DNA of 19,917 nt, from NCBI GenBank assembly GCA_022592445.1, contig JABYQR010000562.1, positions 1 through 19,917 on the forward strand, written 5' to 3'. Positions 8,822-17,113 of the stretch are shown here, piece by piece. The translations under genes were made by a program, and so were the position numbers. Origin of the DNA: Cytidiella melzeri (lineage: Eukaryota; Basidiomycota; Agaricomycetes; Polyporales; Irpicaceae). The stretch's first letter is position 1; each line of letters opens with the position of its first letter. The notes beneath the pieces are model-generated. The model saw only the letters and a list, made by a program, of their open reading frames with translations, was not told the DNA's origin and made no database searches.

Positions 8822-8837
8822 TCCGGGGCTCATAACC
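8822..8837 (-). promoter_or_regulatory. Copia primer-binding site matching the initiator tRNA-Met anticodon arm
   Basis: Directly after the 5' LTR the - strand reads GGTTATGAGCCCCGGA. The complementary + strand, GGGGCTCATAACC, has the anticodon-loop sequence of initiator tRNA-Met (CTCATAA with flanking stem) rather than a tRNA 3' end in TGG. This is the arrangement of Drosophila copia, which primes from a half-tRNA. The tRNA identity is from general knowledge of eukaryotic initiator tRNAs; the host gene is not in the window. Confidence 0.7.
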
Positions 8838-9007
8838 TGTTAGAAGGCTATGCAAGTAGAGGAAAGCGTTGAGAGAGTAAGACTGAGGGGGATCACACAG
8901 TGGGAGTTGGGGATCAAAAGTGCTTGTCGTTGCATTGATCAGAGTAAGTTATATATACGGTAACTACGGCGCTCGTACGTTAAGCGTCTAATTAATATAG
9001 TCGAACA
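8838..9007 (-). repeat. Copia 5' LTR (170 bp)
   Basis: It lies next to the primer site and the gag start, so it is the promoter-bearing LTR. It is near-identical to 3445-3614. Confidence 0.97.
8949..8957 (-). promoter_or_regulatory. TATA box of the copia 5' LTR
   Basis: On the - strand the LTR reads GTATATATAACTT about 50 bases inside its 5' end; it is the only strong TATA-like run in this short LTR. The promoter assignment is inference from position. Confidence 0.55.
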
Positions 9008-9012
9008 TTTGC
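9008..9012. repeat. Target-site duplication TTTGC, right copy
   Basis: It matches 3440-3444 exactly and abuts the right copia LTR. Confidence 0.95.
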
Positions 9013-9119
9013 CATCAAATTCCCACACTTTGGCGAACAAGAGGGTCACACCCGAAAAGTATCAATGTGCTGGTGCACACTGGAGCAATGTAACATCCTG
9101 GGACAAAAATTCTGTGAAT

Positions 9120-9760
9120 TGAAGTGGAATTGAGCAAGTCTACTGATAAAAGTCACTCAGACTCAGATTCAAACTCCAGTTTTGCTGGCACATGATGTCA
9201 AATTCTGGTCAGGTACATGTACAGCAATCTACAGACATTGCTTGCTCTCTGAACAAGGAATACAATCAGAAGACATGCCACAAGTATTATTGGCTCTGAG
9301 CAAGAATTGCCAGTACTTTGGAAGCTAACAAAACACTCTCAACCCCTACATTCTTGGACAAATGTAAATATGTGATTGCATCAGCAGAGCACTGCATCTG
9401 ATTGTTCCACCAAGTCTCACAAACATTAGTTGCTCTTCAAGCAGGAGTTACAATCAGAACATAACCTGTGGCAGTCCCAATGGAGATCCTTAAAGGCAGT
9501 TCAGACATCAACAAGACATGGTTACATCAGCAGCAAGCACTGCATCTGGTTGTTCCACAAAATTTCACAACCATCAGTTGCTCTCTAATCAGGAGCTACC
9601 ATCAGAACACAGCCTGTGGCAGTTTCAATGGGAACGAGGCAGTTCAGACATCAACAGGACACATGTAACATGTTCTGGGAGTTGATCTCATGAGACACCC
9701 TCAAGCCCTCCATTCTTGAAGCAAGTAATCTTCTGGCATCAGCAGTGAACACTGCACAAG
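9120..9760. repeat. Degenerate direct repeats of about 147-190 bp
   Basis: A block with CACTGCATCTG, TTGTTCCAC, TTGCTC, ATCAGAAC and CCTGTGGCAGT recurs: CACTGCATCT at 9391 and at 9538 (147 bp apart). The TTGCTCT and CAATCAGAA part occurs near 9242, 9432 and 9578. A last partial copy, GGCATCAGCAGTGAACACTGCA, lies at about 9735-9756. Copies differ by many substitutions. Confidence 0.7.
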
Positions 9761-10429
9761 ATTAATGATAAGATATATGAAGCCCCTCATTGGTGACTAT
9801 CTTTATCAATGTATGGCTGCTTTTCCTCCAACCAAACTTATCAATTGTGGTACAGTCACTTTATCTTAGATCAAATTGCTTATCAAAGACGTCACCAATA
9901 GCAAGTGCCTTTGCTACAGTCAATATGCTAACCAGATTACTTGGCAAGGTTCTTACCAGGAATAAAGTTGTTTGCTGAGGTTCTTCTTGGTAACAAAATC
10001 ACTGGTTCGAGTAACTATTTCAGACTAGATGATTTATTTAATTTGCTATCAGTAACATAATCACTTGTAATCCTGCCCCTGCAGTTTACCCAAATTGTAT
10101 CTAGATTATGTAACATACGTCAACACCATCACAAAGAAGATGTGCGTCCAACAACCTTCATCTCTGTACTCTACTCCACAAACTTGGCTTAATTCTGTAC
10201 TCACACCTGTCGTTGCACTTCAGACAATACAACACAGTCCTTCTCCTTTCCTAAATGATTGCATGCTCCAGTAAGGACAAACCACCAACTTACTAAACCT
10301 TACTCAACATAGAAGGTATTCACAACTAAAACCACAACTAGATGACTTAGTCAAGCTGCTACCAGCAGCAAGTTTACTTACCACCTTCAGGATTATGGTC
10401 AATTCACCAATGGAAGTTGTTACTAGTAA

Positions 10430-11430
10430 CAACATTGCTCTTGCAGGTAAGTATTACGGGCAAATGAGTGACAAAAGCTGTCAGCCTGACAAATATTACT
10501 TATCTGAGTAAGTATTCCTGGCAAATTAGGTAAATAAGCTATCATAAGCAATAAAATCACTTATACAAGTGAGAATTCAAAGTTAATCATAAAAGTAAGA
10601 AATATGGGCAAGTGAGTAGCAAAAGCTGCTATCAATAAAATGAAATGAAACATTCTTTACCAAAGTCAGTATTTCACCCAAGCTAGTAACAAAAGGAATA
10701 ATTGCTAGTAAAATTACTTAGAAAGATAGTGTCAATTTACTTATAAAAAGGTAGTACTTTGGGCTATTAGGTAAGAAAAGCTGTTATTGATAACAAATTG
10801 ACTGATTAAAGTAAGTATCCCAATGAAATATAGAACAAAATTGGTTATGTTCACAAAGACTACTCATGAAAGTGAGGATGAAAAAGTATTGTAAAACACA
10901 GTATTCTGGGCACAAAAGCTGTTTTTAGGCTTCAAATTGTCAACAATTGAGTAATGTGGGTAAGTTAGTGATAAAAGCTGTTCTCAATTAGAGAAACTTA
11001 TAAAGTTAAGTATTCCAGTCAAGTTAGTAACAAAAGTTGTTTTCAGGAAAAAAAACTGATACAAGTCAGTATTCTCAGTAAATTAGACATAAAAATAGTT
11101 GTCAGTAACAAAATTGCTTAAAAAAGTAAAAATAAAAAAGAATTAAGTATCCTGTTCATGTCAGTCATGGTAGTAATTCAAGCTGTTCCCAGTGAAAAAA
11201 CTACTCACAAATTGAATATTATCATTCCAGGCAAGTTAGTCACAAAAGTTGTTACCAGTACTAAAATTACTCAAAAAAGTAATATTTGCTGGCAAATCAG
11301 AAACAAAGCTGTTATCAGTAACAAAGTTACTTGTAAAGGTAAGGGTCCACAGTCAATTTTGAAAGTAAGTATTTTGAGAAATTGAGTAACAAAAGCTCTT
11401 ACCAGTCACAATATTGCATATCAAAGTAGA
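10430..11430. repeat. Degenerate tandem array, unit about 62 bp
   Basis: A unit close to AGTAAGTATTC, then GGCAAGTTAGTAACAAAAG, then CTGTTATCAGTAACAAAAT and TACTTA repeats many times. The AAAGCTGTT core or a variant is seen near 10469, 10531, 10619, 10774, 10913, 10970, 11030, 11092, 11180, 11242, 11305 and 11390. Intervals are often 60-63 bp; others are longer where units have decayed. Confidence 0.72.
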
Positions 11431-11937
11431 GATTCTGAACGTGTTCATTATTTTGTTTTTGCATGGAGCAATAGTTACTTTGACAAGCCAATATGTGAAG
11501 AGACTATCAAGGTGTGGGAACAAGGAACAATAAAAAGATGAACAATGAGCAAGAGAACAATGAGAAAGGGGTTAAACCTGAAACAGGGGATAGACAGGGT
11601 TGGACTCGATAGAACAGTAACGGAGGCATATGTCACGGAGACAGAGGTCAATGTAGCAACTAGGGACACAATGTGGAAGACAACAACGAGGTGGTGGCAG
11701 GCGTGTAGCACATTGCTTTCACCAGCTATAGATGACATGGATAGTCCAACAGAGACCGGATTTTTCCAACATTGTCACAAGTTTACAGCCTTAGATGCCT
11801 ATCTAGAGCGCTTATTTTCCAGCAAGGAGTGTTACTGGACCAAACCCTAACCCGGGTCACGTGACATCCTGCCTTATTTATCAATAGTCCAGACCCAAAC
11901 CCTAGACTCAATCTGGAGCGGTTCCAGATCAACCTAG

Positions 11938-12102
11938 GCTATTGTTCTATTGTTCCACTTCCATTGTTAGGGATTCCCCAGGGATTACCCCAGTTTTCTA
12001 TTGTTCTATTGTTCTAGCTCTATTGTTCTACGTACCCTGGTCCTTGACAGCTACCCTGGTCCTTGACAGTTACCCTGGTCCCTTATTGTTCTATTGTTAC
12101 TC
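11938..12102 (+). repeat. U3 repeats of LTR B
   Basis: CTATTGTTCTATTGTTC or close variants occur four times between 11938 and 12102. A 19-bp unit TACCCTGGTCCTTGACAG(C/T) is repeated in tandem at 12033-12051 and 12052-12070, with a third partial copy at 12071. Such U3 repeats often bind transcription factors; here that is only a guess. Confidence 0.8.
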
Positions 12103-12162
12103 CAGCCCCACAGTTACTCCAGTCCCTAGTGTGGGAACTTGCGCACAGACCATCCAGCCACA

Positions 12163-12207
12163 GTATATATAGTAGACCTTACCCTCCCTAGCTCTGCATC
12201 TTGACCT
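12163..12207 (+). promoter_or_regulatory. LTR B promoter and transcript start (R region)
   Basis: A TATATATAG run at 12164-12172 is followed about 30 bp later by GCATCTTGACCT (12196-12207), where transcription would be expected to begin. The ten bases ATCTTGACCT at 12198-12207 are the exact reverse complement of 12433-12442 after the LTR. The start position is inferred, not seen. Confidence 0.6.
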
Positions 12208-12288
12208 CTCTGTCATTTGCACTGCTAGGTGAGTTACTGCATGTAACTTAGTATCATACCTTATTAACTCTGTCATTTGCACTGCTAG
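12208..12288 (+). repeat. 21-bp direct repeat spaced 60 bp in R/U5 of LTR B
   Basis: CTCTGTCATTTGCACTGCTAG (21 bases) is present at 12208-12228 and 12268-12288. The 60 bp from 12229 to 12288 starts GTGAGT and ends CTAG, so it also looks like an intron in the leader, though it may just be a tandem duplication. Confidence 0.7.
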
Positions 12289-12430
12289 TATCCGGCCTCT
12301 GTGCCTGCTTGCCTGCTTATCATTGACTTTGACCTCGTTGTTGTCGTTGGAGATCCCTTTCCACTTCCCCCTCACATCTACTTCACCCTTGTTTAGGGCT
12401 TATCAGTCTATCAGCAGTTGCTCCGCGACA

Positions 12431-12445
12431 TTAGGTCAAGATACC
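12431..12445 (+). promoter_or_regulatory. Family B primer-binding site, self-priming type
   Basis: Right after the LTR the sequence is TTAGGTCAAGATACC. It lacks the TGG start expected for pairing with a tRNA 3' CCA. AGGTCAAGAT at 12433-12442 pairs perfectly with ATCTTGACCT at the predicted 5' end of the element's own RNA (12198-12207). This is the arrangement known from Tf1 of fission yeast and the related sushi group, where a fragment cleaved from the mRNA 5' end primes reverse transcription. Confidence 0.65.
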
Positions 12446-12641
12446 ACACAGCTACCGGCACGACTGCCCTTAGCTTGGATCAAGCCCTCCTGTTCCCCCA
12501 GTTTAAAAAAAGTTTATTCACCCCTATGTATGAAAGTAAGCCATTACCGTCTGTCTTGACGTGCTTGATTGCTGACTCGTTCACTTTCCGTGGTTGATTC
12601 TTAGTGCCAAAAGAATCCCACTTCCGTTTTACTGCTCGTCC

Positions 12642-12662
12642 AGATCCTTTACATAAGGATCT
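12642..12662 (+). other. Hairpin in the family B leader
   Basis: AGATCCTT at 12642-12649 and AAGGATCT at 12655-12662 form a perfect 8-bp stem with a 5-nt loop. GTCCAGATCC is also repeated on both sides (near 12639 and 12682). It lies in the untranslated leader, where dimerisation or packaging signals are found in retroelements; function is a guess. Confidence 0.55.
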
Positions 12663-12681
12663 GAATTAAGCGCATTGAGAA

Positions 12682-13361
12682 GTCCAGATCCATCGTGCCT
12701 TACCTCAGGCTGTGTTCGATCAACTCGACGCAGAGCACACACGTGGCAAGAGTCACAAATACACGGAGAAAGAGCTTAACGCTATTGCCTCCACGTCGGT
12801 TGTTGTAAACCCAAGGGTTCCGCCCTCACACACAGATTCCCAACAGCACAGGAGTTTAAGAAACTCCGCGCCAAATCCAAAGAGTTTGCTGCCCGTACTG
12901 CACGCAAACGAGCTGAGGCCTTGGCAAATCTTCCTAAGAAACCCTCACTAGCAGAACGCTTCCCAGCCCGGCCAGCTACAAACCCTAGTGCAGCCCTCAT
13001 AGCAGCAAAGCCAACTCTCATCGACTTCCGCAAGCATACTGTTGAAGACCTTCAAGGTATCTTTAACCCAAAGCTCACTGCCACACTCCAACGTTTGTTG
13101 ATCCTTCCCACCATCAACAAATACCACCAGCTTCACAAAGATACAAAGTGACAGTTTGAGCAGGAGAAACAGAAGCTAGAGAAGCTTCTAGAGGAATTAC
13201 CAACCCGAGCCCCTGTCATCACTCATTGTGAGTGGCAACTGCTGGGTTGGGGGTTAAAGGCAATTGGAGGAATCAGCTTCACGGGTCTAAGGAGGAACTA
13301 CGAGCAGCTTTTCAAAGGGTTAGACAAAGTTTGGGCGGATGAGTACTTCAGCTCGTTCTAA
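12682..13361 (+). pseudogene. Upstream charged, coiled-coil-like frame of family B (uncertain)
   Basis: I do not recognise a named domain. Codon use and composition look like a real protein. The first part, QIHRALPQAVFDQLDAEHT to about 12800, is in one frame; after a frameshift between about 12800 and 12850 another frame reads QEFKKLRAKSKEFAARTARK, ANLPKKPSLAERFP and PTLIDFRKHTVEDLQ. A TGA at 13149-13151 is followed by QFEQEKQKLEKLLEELP, typical of a coiled coil. The frame stops at TAA 13359-13361, only 12 bp before the next frame and in register with it. It could be a separate small gene ahead of gag or the N-terminal part of gag cut by a mutant TAA. There is no clear ATG start. Confidence 0.5.
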
Positions 13362-13373
13362 GTAGAATACAGT

Positions 13374-14999
13374 GTGGCTTCCCAAAGTCCTGATAGTAGC
13401 ATTTGGTCCAGAGATCATCTTCCCTGCAAAAACTATCCCCACGCCTTCAACAACCAGACTGTCAGAGACAAGTGCTACGACTCAAACGAAGGACATCAAA
13501 CTTTTGAAGTACAACCGTGTCCCAACCACTACAACAGAGTAGAATATCCTGGTCATTACACAAATCAGTATCGACCCATCCATCACTGGCAGGAAGATTG
13601 CATTCTTGAATATCTCTCACCCCTGCCTGAACCTGAAGAAGACTTCGATCAAACCTTCACACATGAACAATACCAAATGGATTCCACCAATGTCTCCCAG
13701 CATGCTTCTAGGGCAGCAACCCCTGCCCCCACACAAGAGCTGTCCCCGCCCCCCACAGAAGAACAGCTTCTGCACGCACTACTCCTTGGTCAGCAACAGC
13801 TGACACAAGCTATCACAGCACTGGTTCAGAACCAGCAACAACCGGTCAACAACAGGTCACGGGAAAGGGTTGTAGAAAAACCCGCCAGTTTCAAGGGCAA
13901 TGCTAGTAATGACGTGCGTCGCTTTTTAGCCGCCTTCTCAATGTACGCACAGTTTAACGAGAAGCTGTCTCCGTACAATGCTCAAGGTGGTCAGACCCGG
14001 TTAGATCATCTCTGGATTTTGTTGGCCCTGTCATTTATGACCGAGGATGCAGCAGTATGAGCTACGCCCCACATGGCTTTGATTGCCAGCCATCATGTGG
14101 CATTCAATGGTGATTGGAACAACTTCAGGACAGCATTCAAAGCACAATTTGAACCAGTTGACAAAATGGTGGATGCTAAGGCCAAGCTCAGGGAGCTGTG
14201 GCAAGGCAAAAAGACGGTTCAAGAGTACACGGCCTGATTCCGGGAAATCATGGACAGGACAGGTTACTCGACACAGGACCTCCGGGATCGGTATTATGAA
14301 CATCTGAGCACCGCAATCAAGGATGAACTAGTCCACATTGCACGGCCCCATGTCACCCTTGTCGATATAATCAATGTGGCCACTGACATTGACAACCGTC
14401 TTCGGGTTCAAGCTCAGGAAAAGGCTTGTGAACAAGGTCGGACAGTCCTCAACGTGTTCAAGTCCACCCCAGTCTCCACCTTGTCCCTGGCTCCTTTCAT
14501 CCAACCATCTCACAATTCCAACGCTATGGAAATTGATGCAACCAAAGTCAGTCCCAATGGGAAAACACATGCTGATTTCATGAAGGCAATGAATGGAAGG
14601 TGCTACAGATGTGGATGTAAGGAGCATCAAAAGAAAGATGGCAAACATGATTGCGAGTTGTGTGGACATTGTGGAGGCAACCATCAGACACAAGTGTGCC
14701 AAAGCCGATTCCTTGGGTACCCACCTAGGCAACAGAAGGTGGCTGCCAGCACTCTCTTCGATCCATCCGCTCCAGCCCCCTCGTCATCCTCATCTGCAAG
14801 GCCCTTACCTACCCTGCCTGCCGCAACTGTCGCCAGCTCTTTGTCTTCAACTCCGTTTGACTACGATGCCATCATGAAGCAGATGTCATCGCTCACGGAC
14901 CAAGTCAAGCAGCTGGGCAATCAACGGGATTTGAGAGAGGACTCCAGGTGCAACCGCACCCTCGAGTCCCCTTTACATAGAAGAAGTGGAGGACATTGA
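13374..14999 (+). pseudogene. Family B gag, two internal stops
   Basis: Gag would build the particle and bind RNA. One frame runs throughout, interrupted by TGA at 14058-14060 and 14235-14237. The first third is low-complexity with Gln, Pro and Thr. The capsid core follows: EKPASFKGNASNDVRRFLAA, then WNNFRTAFKAQFEP and KAKLRELWQGKKTVQEYTA, the usual retrotransposon gag pattern, with the second stop just before FREIMDRTGYS where Arg is expected. The nucleocapsid end has a Cys/His cluster beginning CYRCGCKEHQKKDGKHDCEL and finishing CGHCGGNHQTQVC. It ends at TGA 14997-14999, overlapping the pol frame by 65 bp. No ATG is seen near 13374; the start may lie upstream in the preceding frame. Confidence 0.87.
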
Positions 15000-16150
15000 T
15001 GAGATCCCCACGGACACAGTTTTGGATAGCGCTCCTGTACTAGATATAAACCCCGCACAGCAACTTGTTCCGCAGCCTCCAGTTTTATTTAACAACATGT
15101 ATAAATACTTCAAAACCTTGTCGTCCTGCATAGTACCCAGAATAGACCCGCTTAGAATGCACTTCCGAGTTCCTATTACGCTCAAAGGAGGGTTTAGAGA
15201 AAAAGGCATCAAAGCCATGATTGACTCAGGAGCCACCGCTTTATTCCTGAGTCAAGACTTTGTCAATCGGCACCGAGTACGTATGGTCCCCTTAGAAAGA
15301 CAGATCCCACTCCATAACATTGATGGGACTTTAAATCAAGGAGGACGTATCACACACAGAGCAGAGCTCAAACTACAAGTTGGGGCTATGAGAGAAAATG
15401 CAACATTTTTGGTCACAGACATTGGACCAGAAGATTGCATTCTAGGCCTACCCTGGCTTTGCAAAGCAAATCCCAAGATCAATTGGGCTACCGGGGAAAT
15501 GGAACTGGAAGCCGAAGAAGACTCCAAACCCTTCCAGTCTATCACAGCCAATTGGAAGCAGAGACGAGCCTGGCTCAGAGCCGGTATCATTCAGGACACA
15601 AAGGATGAGCTTTGGTCCTGTGCTAGCTTTACGTACTCCACAGACATTGCGGCTAAAGCCCATCAATCTAAAGAACAACAGACATTTGAACAGATGGTTC
15701 CGGAGGAATACCGCACACACCAGAAAGTCTTCTCAGAAGAAGCATCACAGCGCCTCCCGGGGCACCAACCCTGGGATCACACAATTGATCTAACAGAGAA
15801 CCCAAAGATGTTCAGATCCAAGGTCTACCCCATGTCTCCGAATGAACAAGCAGATCTAGACAAGTTTATTGAGGAAAACCTAGCAAAAGGATATATTGTC
15901 CCATCCAAGTTGCCCATGGCCTCGCCAGTATTTTTTGTCAAGAAGAAGGATGGCAAGGTTTGCCTCGTTCAGGATTATCAATGGTTGAATGACATCACAA
16001 TCAAAAACTGCTACCCACTCCCCTTGGTATCAGACATTACCAATCGACTTTGTCAAGCCAAAATCTTAACTAAGTTTGACATACGATGGGGTTACCATAA
16101 CATTTGGATCAAAGAAAATGACAAATGGAAGGGTGCATTTGTGACAAACC
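14935..16150 (+). pseudogene. Family B pol: protease and N-terminal reverse transcriptase, truncated by insertion
   Basis: The frame is +1 relative to gag and open from 14935. The aspartic protease has KAMIDSGATALFLSQDF with the catalytic Asp at 15223-15225, followed by the second conserved motif CILGLPWL. RT starts near 15780: NPKMFRSKVYPMSPNEQ, then [20 protein letters not shown] and TKFDIRWGYHNIWIKE, which carries the first catalytic Asp of RT. The frame ends at FVTNL because the family A LTR begins at 16151; in relatives the same stretch goes on through the YxDD motif. The protease active site looks intact. The start GTG at 14986 is not a likely true start; translation would come from gag by a frame change or originally a fused frame. 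Confidence 0.92.
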
Positions 16151-16876
16151 TGTAACAGTTAAGGTTACTACTCACCAGATAAGTGTTAGACTTGAGGGGG
16201 AGATAATGAGATAGAGAGTAAAAGGTGTGGTGAGTGAAGTACTGGGGAGTACAGAGTAGTCCTTTATCAACAGAGTGGATAAGACTGAGGGAATATGCCC
16301 TCAGGAGTGCCTCTATATATACATGAAGGGGAGGACCCCAGGTACTACCCTAAGACCCCTAATACCTACATGAGTAAGCGAAGTAATCTACCTTACTAAG
16401 CATGCCCTATGCCCTAGTGGTGCCACTTCAATAATCAACCAATAGCAATTGTCCCTATGACCTGACCCCATGACCCAGCTCCAAGGCTAGACTTGTCCTA
16501 GCTTGTTCTAAGACAAGGCTAGACTTTTCCAGAAGGTTCTAAGAACTATGACATCATCTAATGGAATGTTCTATACTATGACATCATAGTTCCAGCAAGT
16601 TCCACAAGGTTCCAGAGAGTTCTATCATGTGATACACAGATAAGGAAAGGAGCGCATCAGCGCATCAGAGACAGGAGGCGCATCAGCGCATCAATTGATA
16701 GGCACTGAGAATAAGCGCCGGAATAGGCGCCTGATAAGCGCCAGATAAGCGCTGGATAAGCACCTAAATAGACGCCGGATAAGCACTGGATAAGCGCTTG
16801 ACAAGTGCTTAAATATTCCCAATAATACCGTTGCCTGGTAAGGCAAGTCTTGTAGAAACATTGAAAATCTGTGACA
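16151..16876 (-). repeat. Family A 3' LTR (726 bp)
   Basis: On + it starts TGTAACAG and ends CTGTGACA, an inverted pair. The left boundary is where the family B RT frame breaks, the right boundary is where the polypurine tract begins. Its part from 16397 matches the fragment at 2647-3051. A TATA run (TATATATAG on the - strand) lies near 16313-16322. Confidence 0.92.
16710..16812. repeat. 11-bp minisatellite in LTR A (about 9 units)
   Basis: Units such as GATAAGCGCCA, GATAAGCGCTG and GATAAGCACTG follow one another. The copy at 2930-2986 has about five more uniform units, so the number varies between copies. Confidence 0.78.
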
Positions 16877-16892
16877 TTACCCCCCCTTCTTG
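16877..16892 (-). promoter_or_regulatory. Family A polypurine tract
   Basis: The - strand reads AAGAAGGGGGGGTAA immediately before the TGTCACAG start of the 3' LTR. It would prime plus-strand DNA synthesis. Confidence 0.88.
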
Positions 16893-17113
16893 CTTTGAAC
16901 TCCGTGCAAAGAGTTTTGAACAAACACCTTGGTCATTGAGTCCACTTTTTCACCATTGTCAAGAGGGTGCCTAAGCAATTCCGAGTGACTCTAGCGGCTT
17001 CTACCGACGCCCCTGACGGGGTTCACACCTCATTGGCTGATGGTAGTCTAGTCAGTACCCTCCTCGGTTGCGTCATTGGATCGTGGATGATCCTTGGTGT
17101 GTTGTTCGTAACT

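Larger units (their letters stand above)
3445..9007 (-). mobile_element. Ty1/copia LTR retrotransposon, full length but defective
   Basis: The element is bounded by two 170-bp LTRs with TG...CA ends and a TTTGC duplication, and is transcribed on the - strand. The order from its 5' end (right) is LTR, primer site, gag with a CCHC knuckle, protease, GAG-pre-integrase and integrase, RT, RNase H, polypurine tract, LTR. Integrase before RT is the copia order. It carries a nested 758-bp solo LTR (6646-7403), an internal deletion of the integrase catalytic core, frameshifts near 8530, 5960 and 5640, and two stops in the RT/RNase H region. Without the nested LTR the element would be about 4.8 kb, close to usual copia size. 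Confidence 0.95.
9013..11630. other. Gene-free A+T-rich stretch
   Basis: No frame of convincing coding character is present on either strand, and I see no tRNA or rRNA. It contains two sets of degenerate repeats listed separately (9120-9760 and 10430-11430) and, at 11515-11565, several AACAAT motifs just before the family B LTR. The part from 9760 to 10430 is plain A+T-rich sequence with scattered motifs resembling the later tandem array. Confidence 0.6.
11631..12430 (+). repeat. Family B 5' LTR (800 bp)
   Basis: It starts TGTCACGGAG and ends CTCCGCGACA, which are inverted complements of each other with one mismatch. U3 holds the TATA run at 12164-12171, with the likely transcript start near 12198. 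The primer site follows at once. The flank before it is GCATA (11626-11630), whose partner should follow the 3' LTR outside the window. The start matches the solo LTR at 6646. Confidence 0.85.
11631..16150 (+). mobile_element. Ty3/gypsy retrotransposon, family B, 5' part (split by family A)
   Basis: The element has a 5' LTR (11631-12430), a primer site just after it, an upstream gag-like frame, gag, protease and the first part of RT, all on +. It stops in mid-RT at 16150, where the LTR of a family A element begins. The rest of RT, RNase H, integrase and the 3' LTR must lie beyond the right edge of the window, past the inserted element. Protease followed by RT, and RT motifs of gypsy type, give the superfamily. 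Stops and frameshifts in gag show the copy is dead. Confidence 0.92.

Noticed and set aside
10430..11430. CRISPR-like or regulatory repeat array
   Set aside because: Units are contiguous and degenerate along their whole length, without a constant repeat and variable spacers.
11475..11738. Minus-strand open frame starting MSSIAGESNVLHACHH, similar to the start of the 6747 frame
   Set aside because: The similarity is between two copies of the start of LTR B (6646 and 11631), so both are LTR DNA read on the - strand and not a shared protein.
11862..11866. End of LTR B at CACGTGACA (about 11866), giving a 236-bp LTR
   Set aside because: The flanks do not form a duplication, and CTCCGCGACA at 12430 is a much better inverted match to the LTR start, with the primer site following it.
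11510..12110. AACAAT motifs before LTR B and CTATTGTTC motifs within it as terminal inverted repeats of another element
   Set aside because: The motif is short and of low complexity, and no flanking duplication or matching boundaries could be found.
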